Positions 1 to 13,100 of a stretch of 64,000 nt of DNA are shown here, piece after piece (position 1 is the stretch's first letter; each line of letters opens with the position of its first letter). Below the pieces are notes generated by a model. That model was not told the origin of the DNA, made no database searches, and saw nothing but the letters and a program-made list of their open reading frames with translations. Source of the DNA: Ciona savignyi. Taxonomy: Eukaryota; Chordata; Ascidiacea; Phlebobranchia; Cionidae. The DNA is taken from NCBI GenBank assembly GCA_000149265.1, contig CH003313.1, positions 3,128,307 to 3,192,306 of the forward strand. The letters run 5' to 3'. The position numbers and the translations under genes were made by a program.

Positions 1-80
1 TTTTTCATACATACATATACTTTTTCATACATATATATACATTTTTATACATATACTTTTTTCATACATATATATACTGT
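1..80. repeat. AT-rich tandem repeat at window edge
   Basis: About four imperfect copies of a roughly 20-base unit built on 'tttttcatacatatatatac' run from the first base. This is simple satellite-like DNA; the array may continue outside the window. Confidence 0.7.
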
Positions 81-3000
81 TACACACTTTTCAACCCATT
101 ATTATTTAAATCCAGTCCTTAATAGTACCCGACAAGGTATAAATGCCGCAATTCATGAAAACCCACCAATCTATACATTTATTTCGCACGACTTATTAAC
201 CCTGCCACCACACTGCTTGTATTTGTTCACACGCATCCGTGTGGTCTGTAATGAAACGCCAAGGTCCTTGTTGACCATTTCAACTCACCCTTATCAATAA
301 GCCTTCCTGTTTTGTGTTGTTCTCTGAGCCGACTAGAACCAACCACAGTTTCAATATGTTTACCTCACTCGCACCAAAGGATATATTCGATACTATCAAT
401 CAAATGTGACCGACAAAGGTCTATTTTTGTATTCTTTTCCGAAGGTCAAATCCAGCGTAACTATTAGCATTGGCGACTTGTTAATCCGCAAAGGAAACCT
501 CACTGTTCTTCACCGCTATGTCCGGTCCGGTTGTTTTGCTTCTGTTACGTTGATTTGTGCTTTCGGGCATCTGTTTTAACTCCATAATTCTGTTTATTAC
601 TTTTAAACCTGCATCCGCCCTAAGCCACCTGGGTCGGTTTTGTTAATTGAATTTGATTTTTGAAGTGGTTTTAACCATTCTATGTGGATTGCCGGTTTAG
701 AGTCAACAAGAACCGAATTGCTTATCATATGACGTAATGGAAATAAATCGAACTATCGACCGTTGCCCTGTTTGAAAGTATTGATTCGATTTAAACTGGA
801 GCGAAGCGTAGGCTAGGTCGGCTTTGCGTTTGCACCATTATAGGCTTAAGGTACGGTGTCTACCCCCATAGCGACTTTAAATGCACTATTGTGTGGTTTG
901 GTAAAATACAAGTTCCGATTTCGCCGACACACTATTGTTATTTCGTGTTTCGACCTTGATTGACTTGATTTTGGCATTAAAACGTTCCAAATATACATTA
1001 TCGCCATTAGTTTTCGAATAAATACATGGTAGCTTTATATACATTCTGACGTCGGACTTAAAACGTCACAGTTGAACTGTTGATAGAGCCTTATCACGCG
1101 ACAATACTGTTTATGACGTCGAATATTCAAACGATTAATCCGGGCCATTAGACTTGATTACATCCGTCCAAATTGATTTGAGCAAGTCGTTTGATATGTT
1201 CTTGTGCTTTCTTTGACGTTCTCATAACGGAATCTCGAAGAAATGAATACTCGACTCCTGTCTGATCGGATTGTAATTTCTAATTCAAGTGATTACCGAG
1301 CTATTACGTATAATAAGATTATCTAAACGCCGATGGCTACTGTTGGAACAAGATAACTATGCCGTGTTTATTTTTGCGGCTGGGATAGCGAAAGTGTTCT
1401 TTCCCACCGTGGGCCACGCGTATATGCCACCTTCAACGTTGAAACTCGTGTTATGCGAACCATTCATCACAATTTGTATGTTTTCCGATCGGAAGTCAAG
1501 CCACGTATCCAGTGTATAAGCAACCCGTCTGTTGAAATAAAAGGCGTCTGTGTGGACAAGGGCGCCCTTTATAGTTCCCCGTTTAGTGGCTATAGTTTGG
1601 GCTAGAGGGGACATTACGGCGGTGGTGGCTTTAGTTTAATTCACTCAACTTTAAAAACACTTGGTTCTCTAGCTCAACGCGGCTGAACTAGGAGTTCAAA
1701 GTGGTTATCCGTCCGTTGAAAGTATCCGTTCAAGCATCGCGCTAGTTGACTTGGCAAAGTCCGCTTTTGAAGTCGCTGCAGGGACCGCTTCGTTGCATTC
1801 TTGAGCACCAAGCAAGTTGGCTTTTCTCGTTTATCTCATTTAAGGATCACTTGCCGTGTACAGCATGATGGTTGGTTATAAGCTCGACTACCGGTAAACC
1901 TCGTTATCCCGTGCCTACAGCCCCACAGGATTAGCCCCGCGGTCGAAAAATGCAAGATTTCCCCGAGCAGCGCTTCATCGACGGTGGCGCATACCATCAA
2001 AGCTCGAGAAATCGGGCAAATCGGGCGATTCGTGTAAAATTTGTTGTGGAAATCCTGTCATCCCATGTCGTTTGACAGCTGCGTGCGCTAACCGCGATTA
2101 CAGATGTTCCGTCACAGACGAGCGCTTAAATTAACTACCTGCGATATAGCGCGGTCTTCGTAAATGATTCGCATTGTGCCATGTTAAAACAAACCACATA
2201 CGTTATCGGGTTACTTGACAAGAGAGATCAACATGTGCCCTTGAACCAGCCGCACCCAGTTCTATTGTATAACGCGCATTAGATTACCTATGCTTGGCCC
2301 GTCTCCACTGCCAGGTCGACTGAAATTGGTGAAAGTTCGACACCGTGTGCGTCACATAACTACAACTGCGTTGAATCTCTCATCAACTAGCTCAACGCAT
2401 CAGCTTGATGATACGACTCCGCTTTAGAGTTTGAAAACCAATCAATGCCACGCCTAAAATCCAATCAGGATTTCCCCTTTGATGGGTCTGGTTTAACTCG
2501 AACTCTGAATCACGTTGCACTTATTTCGGCTCTAATTTTCAGTGGAATTTCCGAGTTTTCGTCCAACGCTGGGCTTATCTCTGTGTTTGTTGACCGCTTT
2601 ACATCGTTTTCTGCTCATCGTCAAAATCTTTTGTTGAGAACGGGCGCGTCCATTTGTAATCGACTACAGATTATCATACCTTTCAGCTCTAATTCCACGC
2701 CGAACCTGCATCGGGTTGCATGGCACATATTTACAGCGGGTCGGCTTAACTATACCCCGGAGGTGACTGGATAGTGGAAACCCAGCCAACTTTTGCGGGC
2801 ATCTACTTAATTTAAGATTAATATACGGTGCGGTGTGACGTGTTTCAACTGTCAATTGGAGCAAAAGTGAGTTGTAAGCTCGGTTTGTGATGAAAACACA
2901 CTTCCACGCAACCGCACATTTTTCCTCCTATCCAGGTCCGTCCTAATAAGGCAAGATGCATCGGTGCTGTCTATTATTAGTTCACAGTGAGGTCTCGCTA

Positions 3001-6000
3001 GTGAGCCTGCGTCGCTGCAACGGATAGCAAATAAATAAGCAGTTTTCCGTTCTTTTTAACGCGTCCGCAGTCAAGCGTGACGCCAGCATCGGTTTAACGT
3101 CACGATGGCATTTTGTGCGCAAGATGTTCCTCTTTTTGGAATGTTAAGTCGCATAGCGAGTTTTAATTAAGCACAATGCTTAATTTAACCCGAGTTCGCG
3201 CGGTACGTCGATGCAGGGTCGTGTACCAGAAATTGGCCGGGTCGCTGACCGCCGAGTCAACCCTATTTCTCCCGATCTCCGACTGATAACGAAGAACGAC
3301 AATTTCCTCCAATTTCAATGTCGCTGTCCGCGAGGTATTTTTAAACCAATACTTCGGCGCGTTACGTAACTCCCCCACAATAGCCCGGTGTTGTAGTTTA
3401 CGTTCTGTCTTTTTGCACCGGCGGGGCTGAAAGGGAAATATGTGGAAGCCGAAAGTGGGTTTCAACCGTCGTACCTCAGCCGGGTATCAACAAGCGCACG
3501 CGTCGTCAAAATAGAAGATGATGTTTTGCTTTAGAATGCCAGCAGGACCACCTGTTCGCCACTTTCGCTGTTTTGACGGCCGCATCCGCACAATTGGATA
3601 TCTCGACGGTGGCTGGCTATTTGCGATCTTGACACACAACCCGATATTTATGCATCTGCCCGAAGATCTACCACAAATCGACATGAAATCACTCTCAATT
3701 AGCGTTACTCCTTTTTTCCACTCAATCGCGCCTATAAATTACGTAACAATGACGTCACGATTACATCACGAGGTGTGGCATGAGTCAAGTGGAGTTACAA
3801 TACAAGCCCCCTTTGTCGGAGCGAAGTAAACAAATTGGTGAGATTATCTGACATTACAACGGATCTACATTGGTCCTAATCTATCAAAGCCTGGTCGCAC
3901 GGCAATTCAGAAAATTGGCCGCTGATGTCATTGGTTTGAAAATAAACTGGAAAGTATAGCGCATGCTGGGTATTGGTGCGTGAGAGAGCAAGAGCCACTT
4001 GAGCGTAATTCGACGTCTTTCGAGCATCGTTTCCGTTCAGCGGTCGCCGCCGGCCACCTTAATATCTGGACAACAAAGTCAGCGCTCCGTCATCGCATGG
4101 ACCGGCGATGCTAAGCGCGTTATAATTGCCACAACATCTTTATTTTAAGCTGCAGCTCGAAATTTCAAGCTCACAGGGAAGACTTACAGAGCACGCCATG
4201 CGCTTAAAGTCCATGTTCGCCTTGCTTAAGTCCTCGAGTGCATAATTGGCAAATTATGGTCGATAAACTGCGGTGAAAGTTCCCAATCGAGCAGTGTTGC
4301 ATTGTTTGTGGGCTTCGTTGATAATCATTTCCGATCGGTCGCCCGAGGCAGCAAGGCGAAACTAGCCGGAGCGGTTGGTTGTATTAATTCCGATTATATC
4401 GGTACTTAATGCGTGGACACACTAATACAGCAGTGAACGTGTCCAAAGCGGTAACTTCTTTAATAAATTATACAAAGTAACGAGTTTTTCGTCAAAACGA
4501 CGTCGTTTTTACCGGAAAATTAATCCGGTGACCGATATTGACGACAACGACGGCCGTTTACGAGCTTTCGTGTGATCATATTAGCATATCTGCTTGTACT
4601 GCGTGCTTGCTGTTGTGAGCTATTTTTAAATCGACTTTGAAACAAAATGCAGCTATTCCTACTAATCTGCGTGTCGTTTTCGGGTCTCTGCTTCTTTTCC
4701 AGCAACCCAACCATTCAGTTGGTCTCAGCAATTCTGATGTCCGTAGGTAGAGATACCACCCGTTTGTCTCACTGAACCCGGCACTTGAAGCTGCTTCCTC
4801 CATGCATATCAAGTATCAGCGATCTTGTGCAGCGTTCTGCAGCGACACACGGAGTTTCTTGGCCGCTGATGCTTTATAAACAGCTGAACCGTGTGCATTC
4901 CACAGCATTTGGACGATTTCCACTGTTTGAATAATAGCTCAGTCGAAGTGGATGCTTTACCTCCACAAACATTCGGTAGATTCCATTTGTCATTATCCCG
5001 AGTCCGCAGTAGTTTGGTCGCAATATGGATGGGTATATACCAGGGCTAGGCAACCTGCGGCTCTTTCAGCCTTCTGATGCGGCTCGCATTAATTTTATTG
5101 CTACTGTAGCAATCGCTTAATAAGTTTATTACCCATGCATAAGTGAAAAAATGAGGAAAACTCGCGTCTTTATCTCACACAGTGTTGTTTTCCATTTATT
5201 GCGAAAATATTTTAAGTTTTGCGGCTCCTATTGTGATTTTTATTTGGTGGAATATCAGTTAAAATGGCTCTTTAAGTGCAAAAGGTTGCCGACCCTGGTC
5301 TATGCGAACCAAATGCAATATGAAATGCTGCGGTATAACCATCATTCATTCATAATCATTTGCCACGTTTTACCTTCTTTGCTTTTTGGATCTAAGGTTT
5401 CAAAATTCGGTTAAGAACACTTTTCCTTTTTTTCGCACAGCAACGAAAAAAAGAACTCGAAAAATTTGTTTTTACGTTCGAGTTTCGCTAAGCCAGATAA
5501 CACTCTATAATTGTGGCGAGCCGATTAGCGCTACCCCACATTTCATAATATGTTTACATGTTTTCAATCATTGATAACTAACTGCCACACCCTGCACGTA
5601 TCTAACCTAACCTAAACTATTTACCATTTTCCATTAATCAACCAACGGAATTAGACAGGTGCTTTAACAGTAATTACGTCTAGACATGTTCTCCTGGTCA
5701 TATACAAGGCCATTCGGACAGGAATAAAAGCTTAACAATAGCCGCTATTATAACCGCTGTATCATGTCCGCTTAATACGCTCTAATTACAGATTGTGTTT
5801 TCGTTTTCATGGAATATCGGTCTTTAATCAGTAGATTTTCTTCGGTCGTAACTCGGTATTTTGTTCGAGAAATAACCTCTCGATGATAATACCCTTTAAG
5901 CGGCTCTCGGCTTTTGTAGCAGCGACATAATTGTCGCTCCATTATAAACAAGCATTATGATTCAGCAATAATAATAACAGCGCTGCTACAATGCAGCCTG

Positions 6001-7117
6001 TGTTAGTTCGCCGGGTTTCGTGTTTATTTTTAAACGCGAATAAATACCTTCAACCACGGCCCCAAATCACAACATTTGCGGAGTCCAATAATAGCAACCT
6101 ACGCACTGGTGAAAGTACCTTTACAATGCGGAAATAAAGGCTTAGTTTGGCTAAGTATTCTCTAATAATGGCGCGGTATCGTTTGACGTACGTTCATTAA
6201 ATAAACTTTACCCGCAAGGTGCTTTTGTTCGGGATGATTGCTGTGCGGGAACGACTGGTTTCTTTGTAGTGCTTTTATTTTGAAGAGAGTAACAGGTGCA
6301 ATTTAAGGTTCTTTTCTCTGAAACTCCGAAATCCCTTTTTTGCGGATGCTGCGGACCCCTGACGTAACCCGGAAGTTCCGCCACTTGTCTGCATTTTCCG
6401 CCTCGTAGTCCTGCAAACAACCTTTCCATTCATTGATTAGTTTAGCAAATATGAGTGCTAACCCAATCGAAACTCAGTCCGCCCGATTTAGCCGCGAAAC
6501 GCATACCGGGCCGGAGCGGCACACGCTACCTTGTTTCCAACACCCACATTCGAACAAAGCCACACATGCGCCTAATGTTGTGGCATTACAATGCACCACG
6601 CACGAATACCCAGTCATTGTATCGGCACTGGTTGTGCCAACAATACATTTCAAACCGCCGGTGTTCAGGGGTGCTGCATTAACCCCGACCGCCATAAAGC
6701 GCTTGATTCATTGCATTCGTGCCGATGGTTGGAATTCACGCGGCGTCTACCCAAACGCCAACTTCGTCGCCCCCGCTTATTTGCTTTTGTCTGAACCCTT
6801 TCTACTCATGCACTTATGACGTATGTAAACCCATTGTTGCCGCACAATCGTGGGGAGTTACTTAACCCTGTAATTTGTTTTGTAAAGGTATTTTGACCCC
6901 AGTATGAAGCATTCTGTTATTCACCCGATTTAGCTCATAGACGCGATATTTTAGAATCATACATCATCGTACATAACCACTGTGAAGCGACATATTGTTT
7001 TTAAATCAACTTTTATGGCCCTCTGAGTCGAACCGCTGTAAATCACTTCTGATATAAATTATGTACGAACCCGTCCGACCTCCGATAAGCGTCATCAATA
7101 ATTCTTTGTTTCGTCAG
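81..7117. other. Gene-poor, CpG-rich stretch
   Basis: No reading frame here shows a recognisable domain or a phase-consistent exon chain. The open frames are short and overlap on both strands. The base composition is richer in G, C and CpG than the second half of the window. The missing 5' exon(s) of the semaphorin could lie here, because its first visible exon begins with an acceptor at 7118, but none could be identified. Apart from the edge repeat and a hAT-type element at 5041-5297 nothing is supported. Confidence 0.5.
5033..5305. mobile_element. hAT-type miniature inverted-repeat element
   Basis: The element spans 5041-5297 (257 bp). It starts 'cagggctaggcaacct' and ends 'aaggttgccgaccctg', imperfect terminal inverted repeats of the CAGGG...CCCTG type typical of hAT elements. 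The flanks 'gtatatac' (5033-5040) and 'gtctatgc' (5298-5305) match at 6 of 8 bases, as expected for a decayed 8-bp target duplication. It encodes no transposase, so it is non-autonomous. A truncated relative ending 'ggttgccgacctctgg' lies near 56219-56310. Confidence 0.7.
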
Positions 7118-10100
7118 AAACTACATCTACATGATCAACGCGTCCCAACCATCGACGTCTGGTGAGATCCGATACATCGAACGACTACAATGGGCCTCCC
7201 ACCCTGATACGCGCTCCTCGTGTATCGACGTCGGAAAACAGGACGTAAGAACTTGATCATTTCCGCACGAGGGTGCTTTTTACGTTTATTTTTGTGAAAT
7301 TTTAAAATATAAGCATACGTGCTTGGCGGTTATTGTACTTGCCCAATGTCGAAACATAAATGCTAACTTGTAACCCTCCCCTAATTTAGAGCTTAATAAT
7401 GCTAACTTCTACTATTTAAAATAATGGTAACTTTTACAATTTAACATAATAGTAACATGCTAACTTGCAAGTCGCCCTACCCCCTTAATCCTCCGAATTA
7501 AGTTGAACCCACTTCCCTCCACAGTACGAATGCAACAATTTCATCCGTGTAGTGGAGAGGCTGGAAAACAATACTCTTTATGTGTGCGGCACCAACTCGT
7601 ATGAGCCCAAGTGCAGAATATACACGGTAAGTCAAGCAGACTCTTGTGGGAAAGCTCAAGTCCCTTAACCATGCGTAGCGGTGCCTGTTTCAATACGACT
7701 TCAAATGGAGGATTATCTGACTTTTGTGTTGACTTTGTAGTATCGTTTAAAAACTCCCATCTTGCAGAAACGTGTGTGAATCATACACAACACTCTGCAA
7801 TAGCTCCAGTAACCCGACGGTGGGCGCGAGGTGATCTGACGATTGCCCGTGTGTTAACCCACTTGGTTTTCCCATTCACGGAGATAAACATGAATATCAT
7901 ATCTTTTAAAGTGGCTTTTTAAGTGGATTCGATGAATAAATCATGTTTTGTTGTCGCAGAGAGCGCAATTCGCCGCCACTACGTCATCAAATACTCCGTT
8001 CAGTAGAGAAGAGATGTGTCACAGTCAGTGCGGCTGTCCCTACGACCCGGCCACCACAAGTGCTGTGCTATACACCAACAAAACATGTACGTGATTCCGC
8101 TTATCTGTGTCGACTGGTGGTGACGAATCGTATGTTTCTCGCGTTGCTGTGTTGTGGTCTGCATAACACTTTGTCGCATGGCAACCTCAACTGGTTACGC
8201 TAAGCACTTCCTTGTAATTCGACCACATCTGCTTTGAGGCGGGCCAAAGAGTCACTAATTATCACCGGACGCAGTGAACATGCGTGTGAACATGGGTTGA
8301 CCGTGAGAAGGTCGACATGGGACGATCAGTATGTGTTGCTGCGTTACGTAATTTCGTGGTCGGTTTGTTGGCCGACACACTATGGGATTCCCATGTGACG
8401 GTTATTTCGGTCCACGCGCTTCTAACCGGATATTCCTTTTACAGCAAGCGGGTCGAAGATGTTCTCGGCGGCGGTGACTGATTTCATGGGGAAGCGATCG
8501 TACCTCGTGCGCAGTGGCAGCCCGTCGTTGAAGAGCGTGGACAAATGGTTAAACGGTGAGTACTCCGACAGATTTAGTCTGGTAGGTTGGTGCGTCGCCT
8601 TTTATTCGAAGGGTTGCAGATTCAATACTGGTCGCTAGATAATCGGTTGACACTTAACGAACATTACCTGAACCCAGTGGAAAAATGGATTCTACGATCT
8701 TAAAGGAACGTGTGAATCATACACTACGCACCTTAATAGCTTCGGTAACCCGACGGCGGGCGCGAGGTGATCTGACGATTGCCCGTGTGTTAACTCCCTT
8801 GGTTTTCCCATTCTTTGAGATAAACATGAATATCCTATTCTGTCGTCGCGTTATTCACATCTCCCAGCCAATGAGGTTTACCTCCATAACACCGGTTTGT
8901 TTACCTCCTCAGACCCGTCCTTTGTCAAGCTAATTGAGTACGGGGAAAAGATTTATCTCTTCTTCCGTGAAAGTCCCACGAATGTCGAGACCGGCTCTGA
9001 TCACATGGTAAGTAGCGAACAACAATGTTACTCAGCAAAACAACCTCGGGCGTGTGGCGCATTACCCTTGCTTGTTGTTTATACGGAAATGACCTCACAC
9101 ACATACTGCCATTGTTCAATTTCGATTCCGTTTGTTGTTTCCTTGATTGCGCCATTTAGCGCGATTACGTCACCGCATAATGAGCTTGGACAGATTACGT
9201 TGACGTTTCGCGTAAACGACGATTCTTTACCAGTCTTAGTGTCGAACTTATAATGGGCACATTACTAAGACTGTTTTTAATATAGAAATATATGAAACAG
9301 TCGCAATAACAATCTGGACATACGACCGTTTAGCATTTTCTGATCCTTTTTTAAGGTCCGAAGTGTCGAATCATTAATGGGGTCGTTACTAGGACCGCTT
9401 TTATGGTAGAAAAAAATATATATATTAATCGGTCACATTCACCATTCGAACTAAAATAGGCAATTCAGCATTTTCCTATCTATTCTACCGGGCTAACAGT
9501 CGAACTCTCATTTACGCCTTTTTTACTATAAAAATAGATGTATTCGTATGAGTCGCGTTATTAACCATTCGGTCACACAAGCTTTCCTCGCAGACGACAT
9601 GGTCACGTGTGGCGCAAGTGTGCAAGGACGACATAGGTGGCGCCACAGTGCTACGATACCAGTGGACAAGTTTCCTCAAAGCCCGCCTCACATGCTCAAC
9701 ACAAGGCTCGGCCAACAGACGGGAAGTCTTCCATTTCAACAACCTCACATCGGTGTCGGACATCACGCAGATAACTGGCGCGGATGGGCGGCTGATGGAC
9801 GTTGTGTTCGCTACATTTACAACACCATGGTGGGTGCGATGGGTTATCACTTTAACAAATTGAATAACATTGGAAAACCACGTATACTTAATGATAACGC
9901 TTAAGTAATAGCTACGTGTATATGATCGCGTTTGATTTCTTTTTGGGTAAAATAAAGCCCTTTTCTCTTCTTTTCTTTTCTTTAAACTCACTTTTTGACG
10001 GTTTAAATGGTCAATTTGTTATAATCGAACAAACCTTATAACATTGTCTTAAAACTTGGCTATACCTAAACTAAATATTTGATTATAGACGTGTTTTAAC

Positions 10101-13100
10101 GACCGACGGTTTAAGTAATTATTTTTACCGTGCTAGGTTTCGAAACCCTAATAGGCTTAAGACCAATACCATTTTTTAAATAGGAGTCGATATATATAAC
10201 GGTCGTCTTAACCACTCGGTCACACCACCATACTTAACTGATCAATATGTTAAAATCCCAGGGAATGGAGTGATATCTCTATGTCAGCCATTTGTATGTA
10301 TTCTATCAAGCACGACATCGCGTGGTTGTTCGACGAAGGGCATTTCATGGAGGAACAGCAACTAAGGTCCAGTTCCGACCAATACATGTGAGTAGTTCAT
10401 GTTTCTTGTCGTACTAAGTTTCGAACCCATTATCTGCTTGTCCCCAAAGCCGTTTTTTCTATATATTATCCTGAGTGAAAACTAAAACGAGGGAAAGCGG
10501 GAAGGAGGGAAACTGCACACTAAAATAAAGATTGGGGCAGAAAACTTAATTTTTATTACATGGAGTTGGAGTTAGTTTTGATGGTTGAGATTAGTGTTTA
10601 GAGCAGTGTTAGAATAAGTTTCCATAGTTTTAGTTTGCAGTTCCCCTCCGTTTAGATCTTTCTCAGTTGGTCATAGTGTGCATACTTTGCATAACTACAC
10701 ACCTTGTAACGGTACGCTTCCAATATACAAAACGACTTGAGCTAAATATACTTCCACTGTACTTACTGAACGTGCGATCTAACAGGACCTCGCCCAGGCA
10801 ATCCGGCAGAAGCATGCCACCACCCATCAACACTGTCATAAAGAAAGTGCCTCTTCCCAACGTCGATGAGCCAGCTACCCGACCTGGCAGGTGAGAGAAA
10901 TATCCTCGGATTACAACCAACGCCTTATATTGTGGCGGGATGAGTCGGCGTTAATTCAAGTTGTTTGTTTAGTTGCAATCGTGGCCCGGTGTCCAACGAG
11001 GCGCAGTACTTCGCGAAAGCGCATCAGACGATGTATGAATCGGTGGAACCAAGATATGGGATGCCTGTCTTCGTCACTGAGTCAAAGTAAGTCGTGTTGG
11101 ACGATTTTGCACATTTTGGTCATTGCATTATAAGCCAACAGTTCGTTATCTCGAATTGGAAGGTTTTCGCAAAGTTTTTTCGATAATCTGTGATTGATTA
11201 CATTAGGGGAAATTATCTTGCTTGGGACTTGCTGCTAATTATGTCGTTTTTCTATCCTATGAATGGCTGGTTGTTTAACTCGCAAAATGTGCACGGTGAC
11301 GTAGCTAATTTGTCGCCATAAATAGCAATTCTAAATCAAGGTCACTGACAAAAGACGACATGCCATATTTATAGTTCTATGTGGTTTCGCTAAAACTGTT
11401 TTCACTAACCCACCGCCGTGGAGTTGTCAAAACACGTCACACTTCTATAAACACGTCATTCCCCAGTGTGCGGCTCACACAGCTCGCTTTGGACGAGAAC
11501 GCGGGAAGCACGGATCGGTTGATGTTGTACGCGGGGACGGAGGATGGGAAGTTGCTCCGTATTCGACCCCGACTCTCCTCCAACCAGGTGGGGGCGCTGT
11601 TTGATCTTGTTCGACCTTGGTTTAATTCAGTTTTTGTTTCCCTTTCCCGGTTATCATGCAGAACAATGCAATTTTAGTTAGTTGGTTGTTTATTTATCCC
11701 TGCTGACGTGAATCTATATTTTTTGCTTAAGTTGCATAAAGCGCGTTGTAAAAAAAATCGTTTTATCGATTTTTATCCAAGTTATTCGCAATCCAGCTTG
11801 TAAAGTTGGCTAATCTAGAATTTCTTATCCCCAGGGCCCGAAGTCGGTCCTCATCGAAGAAATGAACGTGGCGGACCAAGCAAGTTGCTCGAGCAGCGCT
11901 TCATGCGCAGTACGTGCTCTGCACATCACCCATCCTGACGTACCAGCTGATATCTCGCCCGAGTTGGACGCGAACCCGCAACCTTCCGCTTTCCTCGCGT
12001 TCACCGATCGCATGGCGCAAGTCCCACTAGCGAGTTGCGTGCATTACCCCAACCCCGGGTAAGCACGGCGTTTTAAACTGTTTGTTAAACTAGATTAGGG
12101 ATTAGCGGTCGTGTGGTCAATTGGTTAAGAACAGATTTGCAACACTATGTTGTGGTATGCACTGTTGAAAAAATTCTCACTTGGGGCGTTAAACGTTATC
12201 AGTATTCGATATTAAGGCTGGGATAATTAGCGTTTACTTTAGTCAATTTCCAACCCCAGTTTCCCCGTGTAGTATGCGCCGCACGCGTAGCAAGGAAACC
12301 TACTGATGAGTTGTTCTAACCATCTCACATTCCCCAGATGCTGTAACTTCGATCCTGAGTGTGGTTGGATGGCTGGCAAGTGCGTTTCCAGGAACTCCCA
12401 CAACCCGTAAGTCGAATGCTTTCACGATACTTGCACTCGTAAAAATTAAGAACGCCAGCGATTCTTATTGCCGGCTGTTATGCGCCTGTGAAAACATAAG
12501 ATTCTCTCCCCAAATTGCTTATATGGGGATAAGTAATTCCATTGTCATAGTATATAAATAGCTTGTAGATATATTCACATTTTTACACACTCTGTATATT
12601 GTTGGAATGAGCAAAATCTATCCCTCCATATTTAAGTAGTTGCTGAAAATTTATTGTATCAAATATCGTTTTATGCTTTTATAAGAGATAACTAAAAAAT
12701 ATCGCCATAACTGTATCAGTCCTTATTCAAATAGAATTTAAATTATTTAAATAAAAGACTTACAATGCTGTAATGGTAATATATAAAATTAAGTAATAAT
12801 TCTATTTAAATAAGGACCTGTTAATGTAGTATTGGCGAAATATTTAACTCTATAAATACACGAGGCAATAATTGTTCGAATATTCCACGCTTTTTTTGCG
12901 ACTTCTTTCCACACTTTCCAGGGATAAATATCCATCAACTTTCGGGCGAACAACGGGAGTAAATCGTTTAACAAAATAAAATATGTTAAAATAAAACGTG
13001 GTATAAAATTGGTCGCAATTATGAGAATTTGGTTTTATTTCTCTAAACACCAGTAAAATGGAAAACGATCGCGGTAAACGGTAATTAGTTTTTTATTTGC

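Noticed and set aside
3163-3829. Open frames of about 100 codons on both strands
   Set aside because: Typical of GC-richer non-coding DNA; low-complexity-free but with no family resemblance and no splice context.
4647-4774. Short frame with a signal-peptide-like start (MQLFLLICVSFSGL) and a possible donor, a candidate first exon of the semaphorin
   Set aside because: No linking exon with the expected start of the sema domain was found between it and 7118, and the donor phase cannot be tested. It may be chance.
6433-6819. 128-codon open frame on the plus strand
   Set aside because: No domain signature, three overlapping frames of similar length in the same DNA, no splice-consistent partners.
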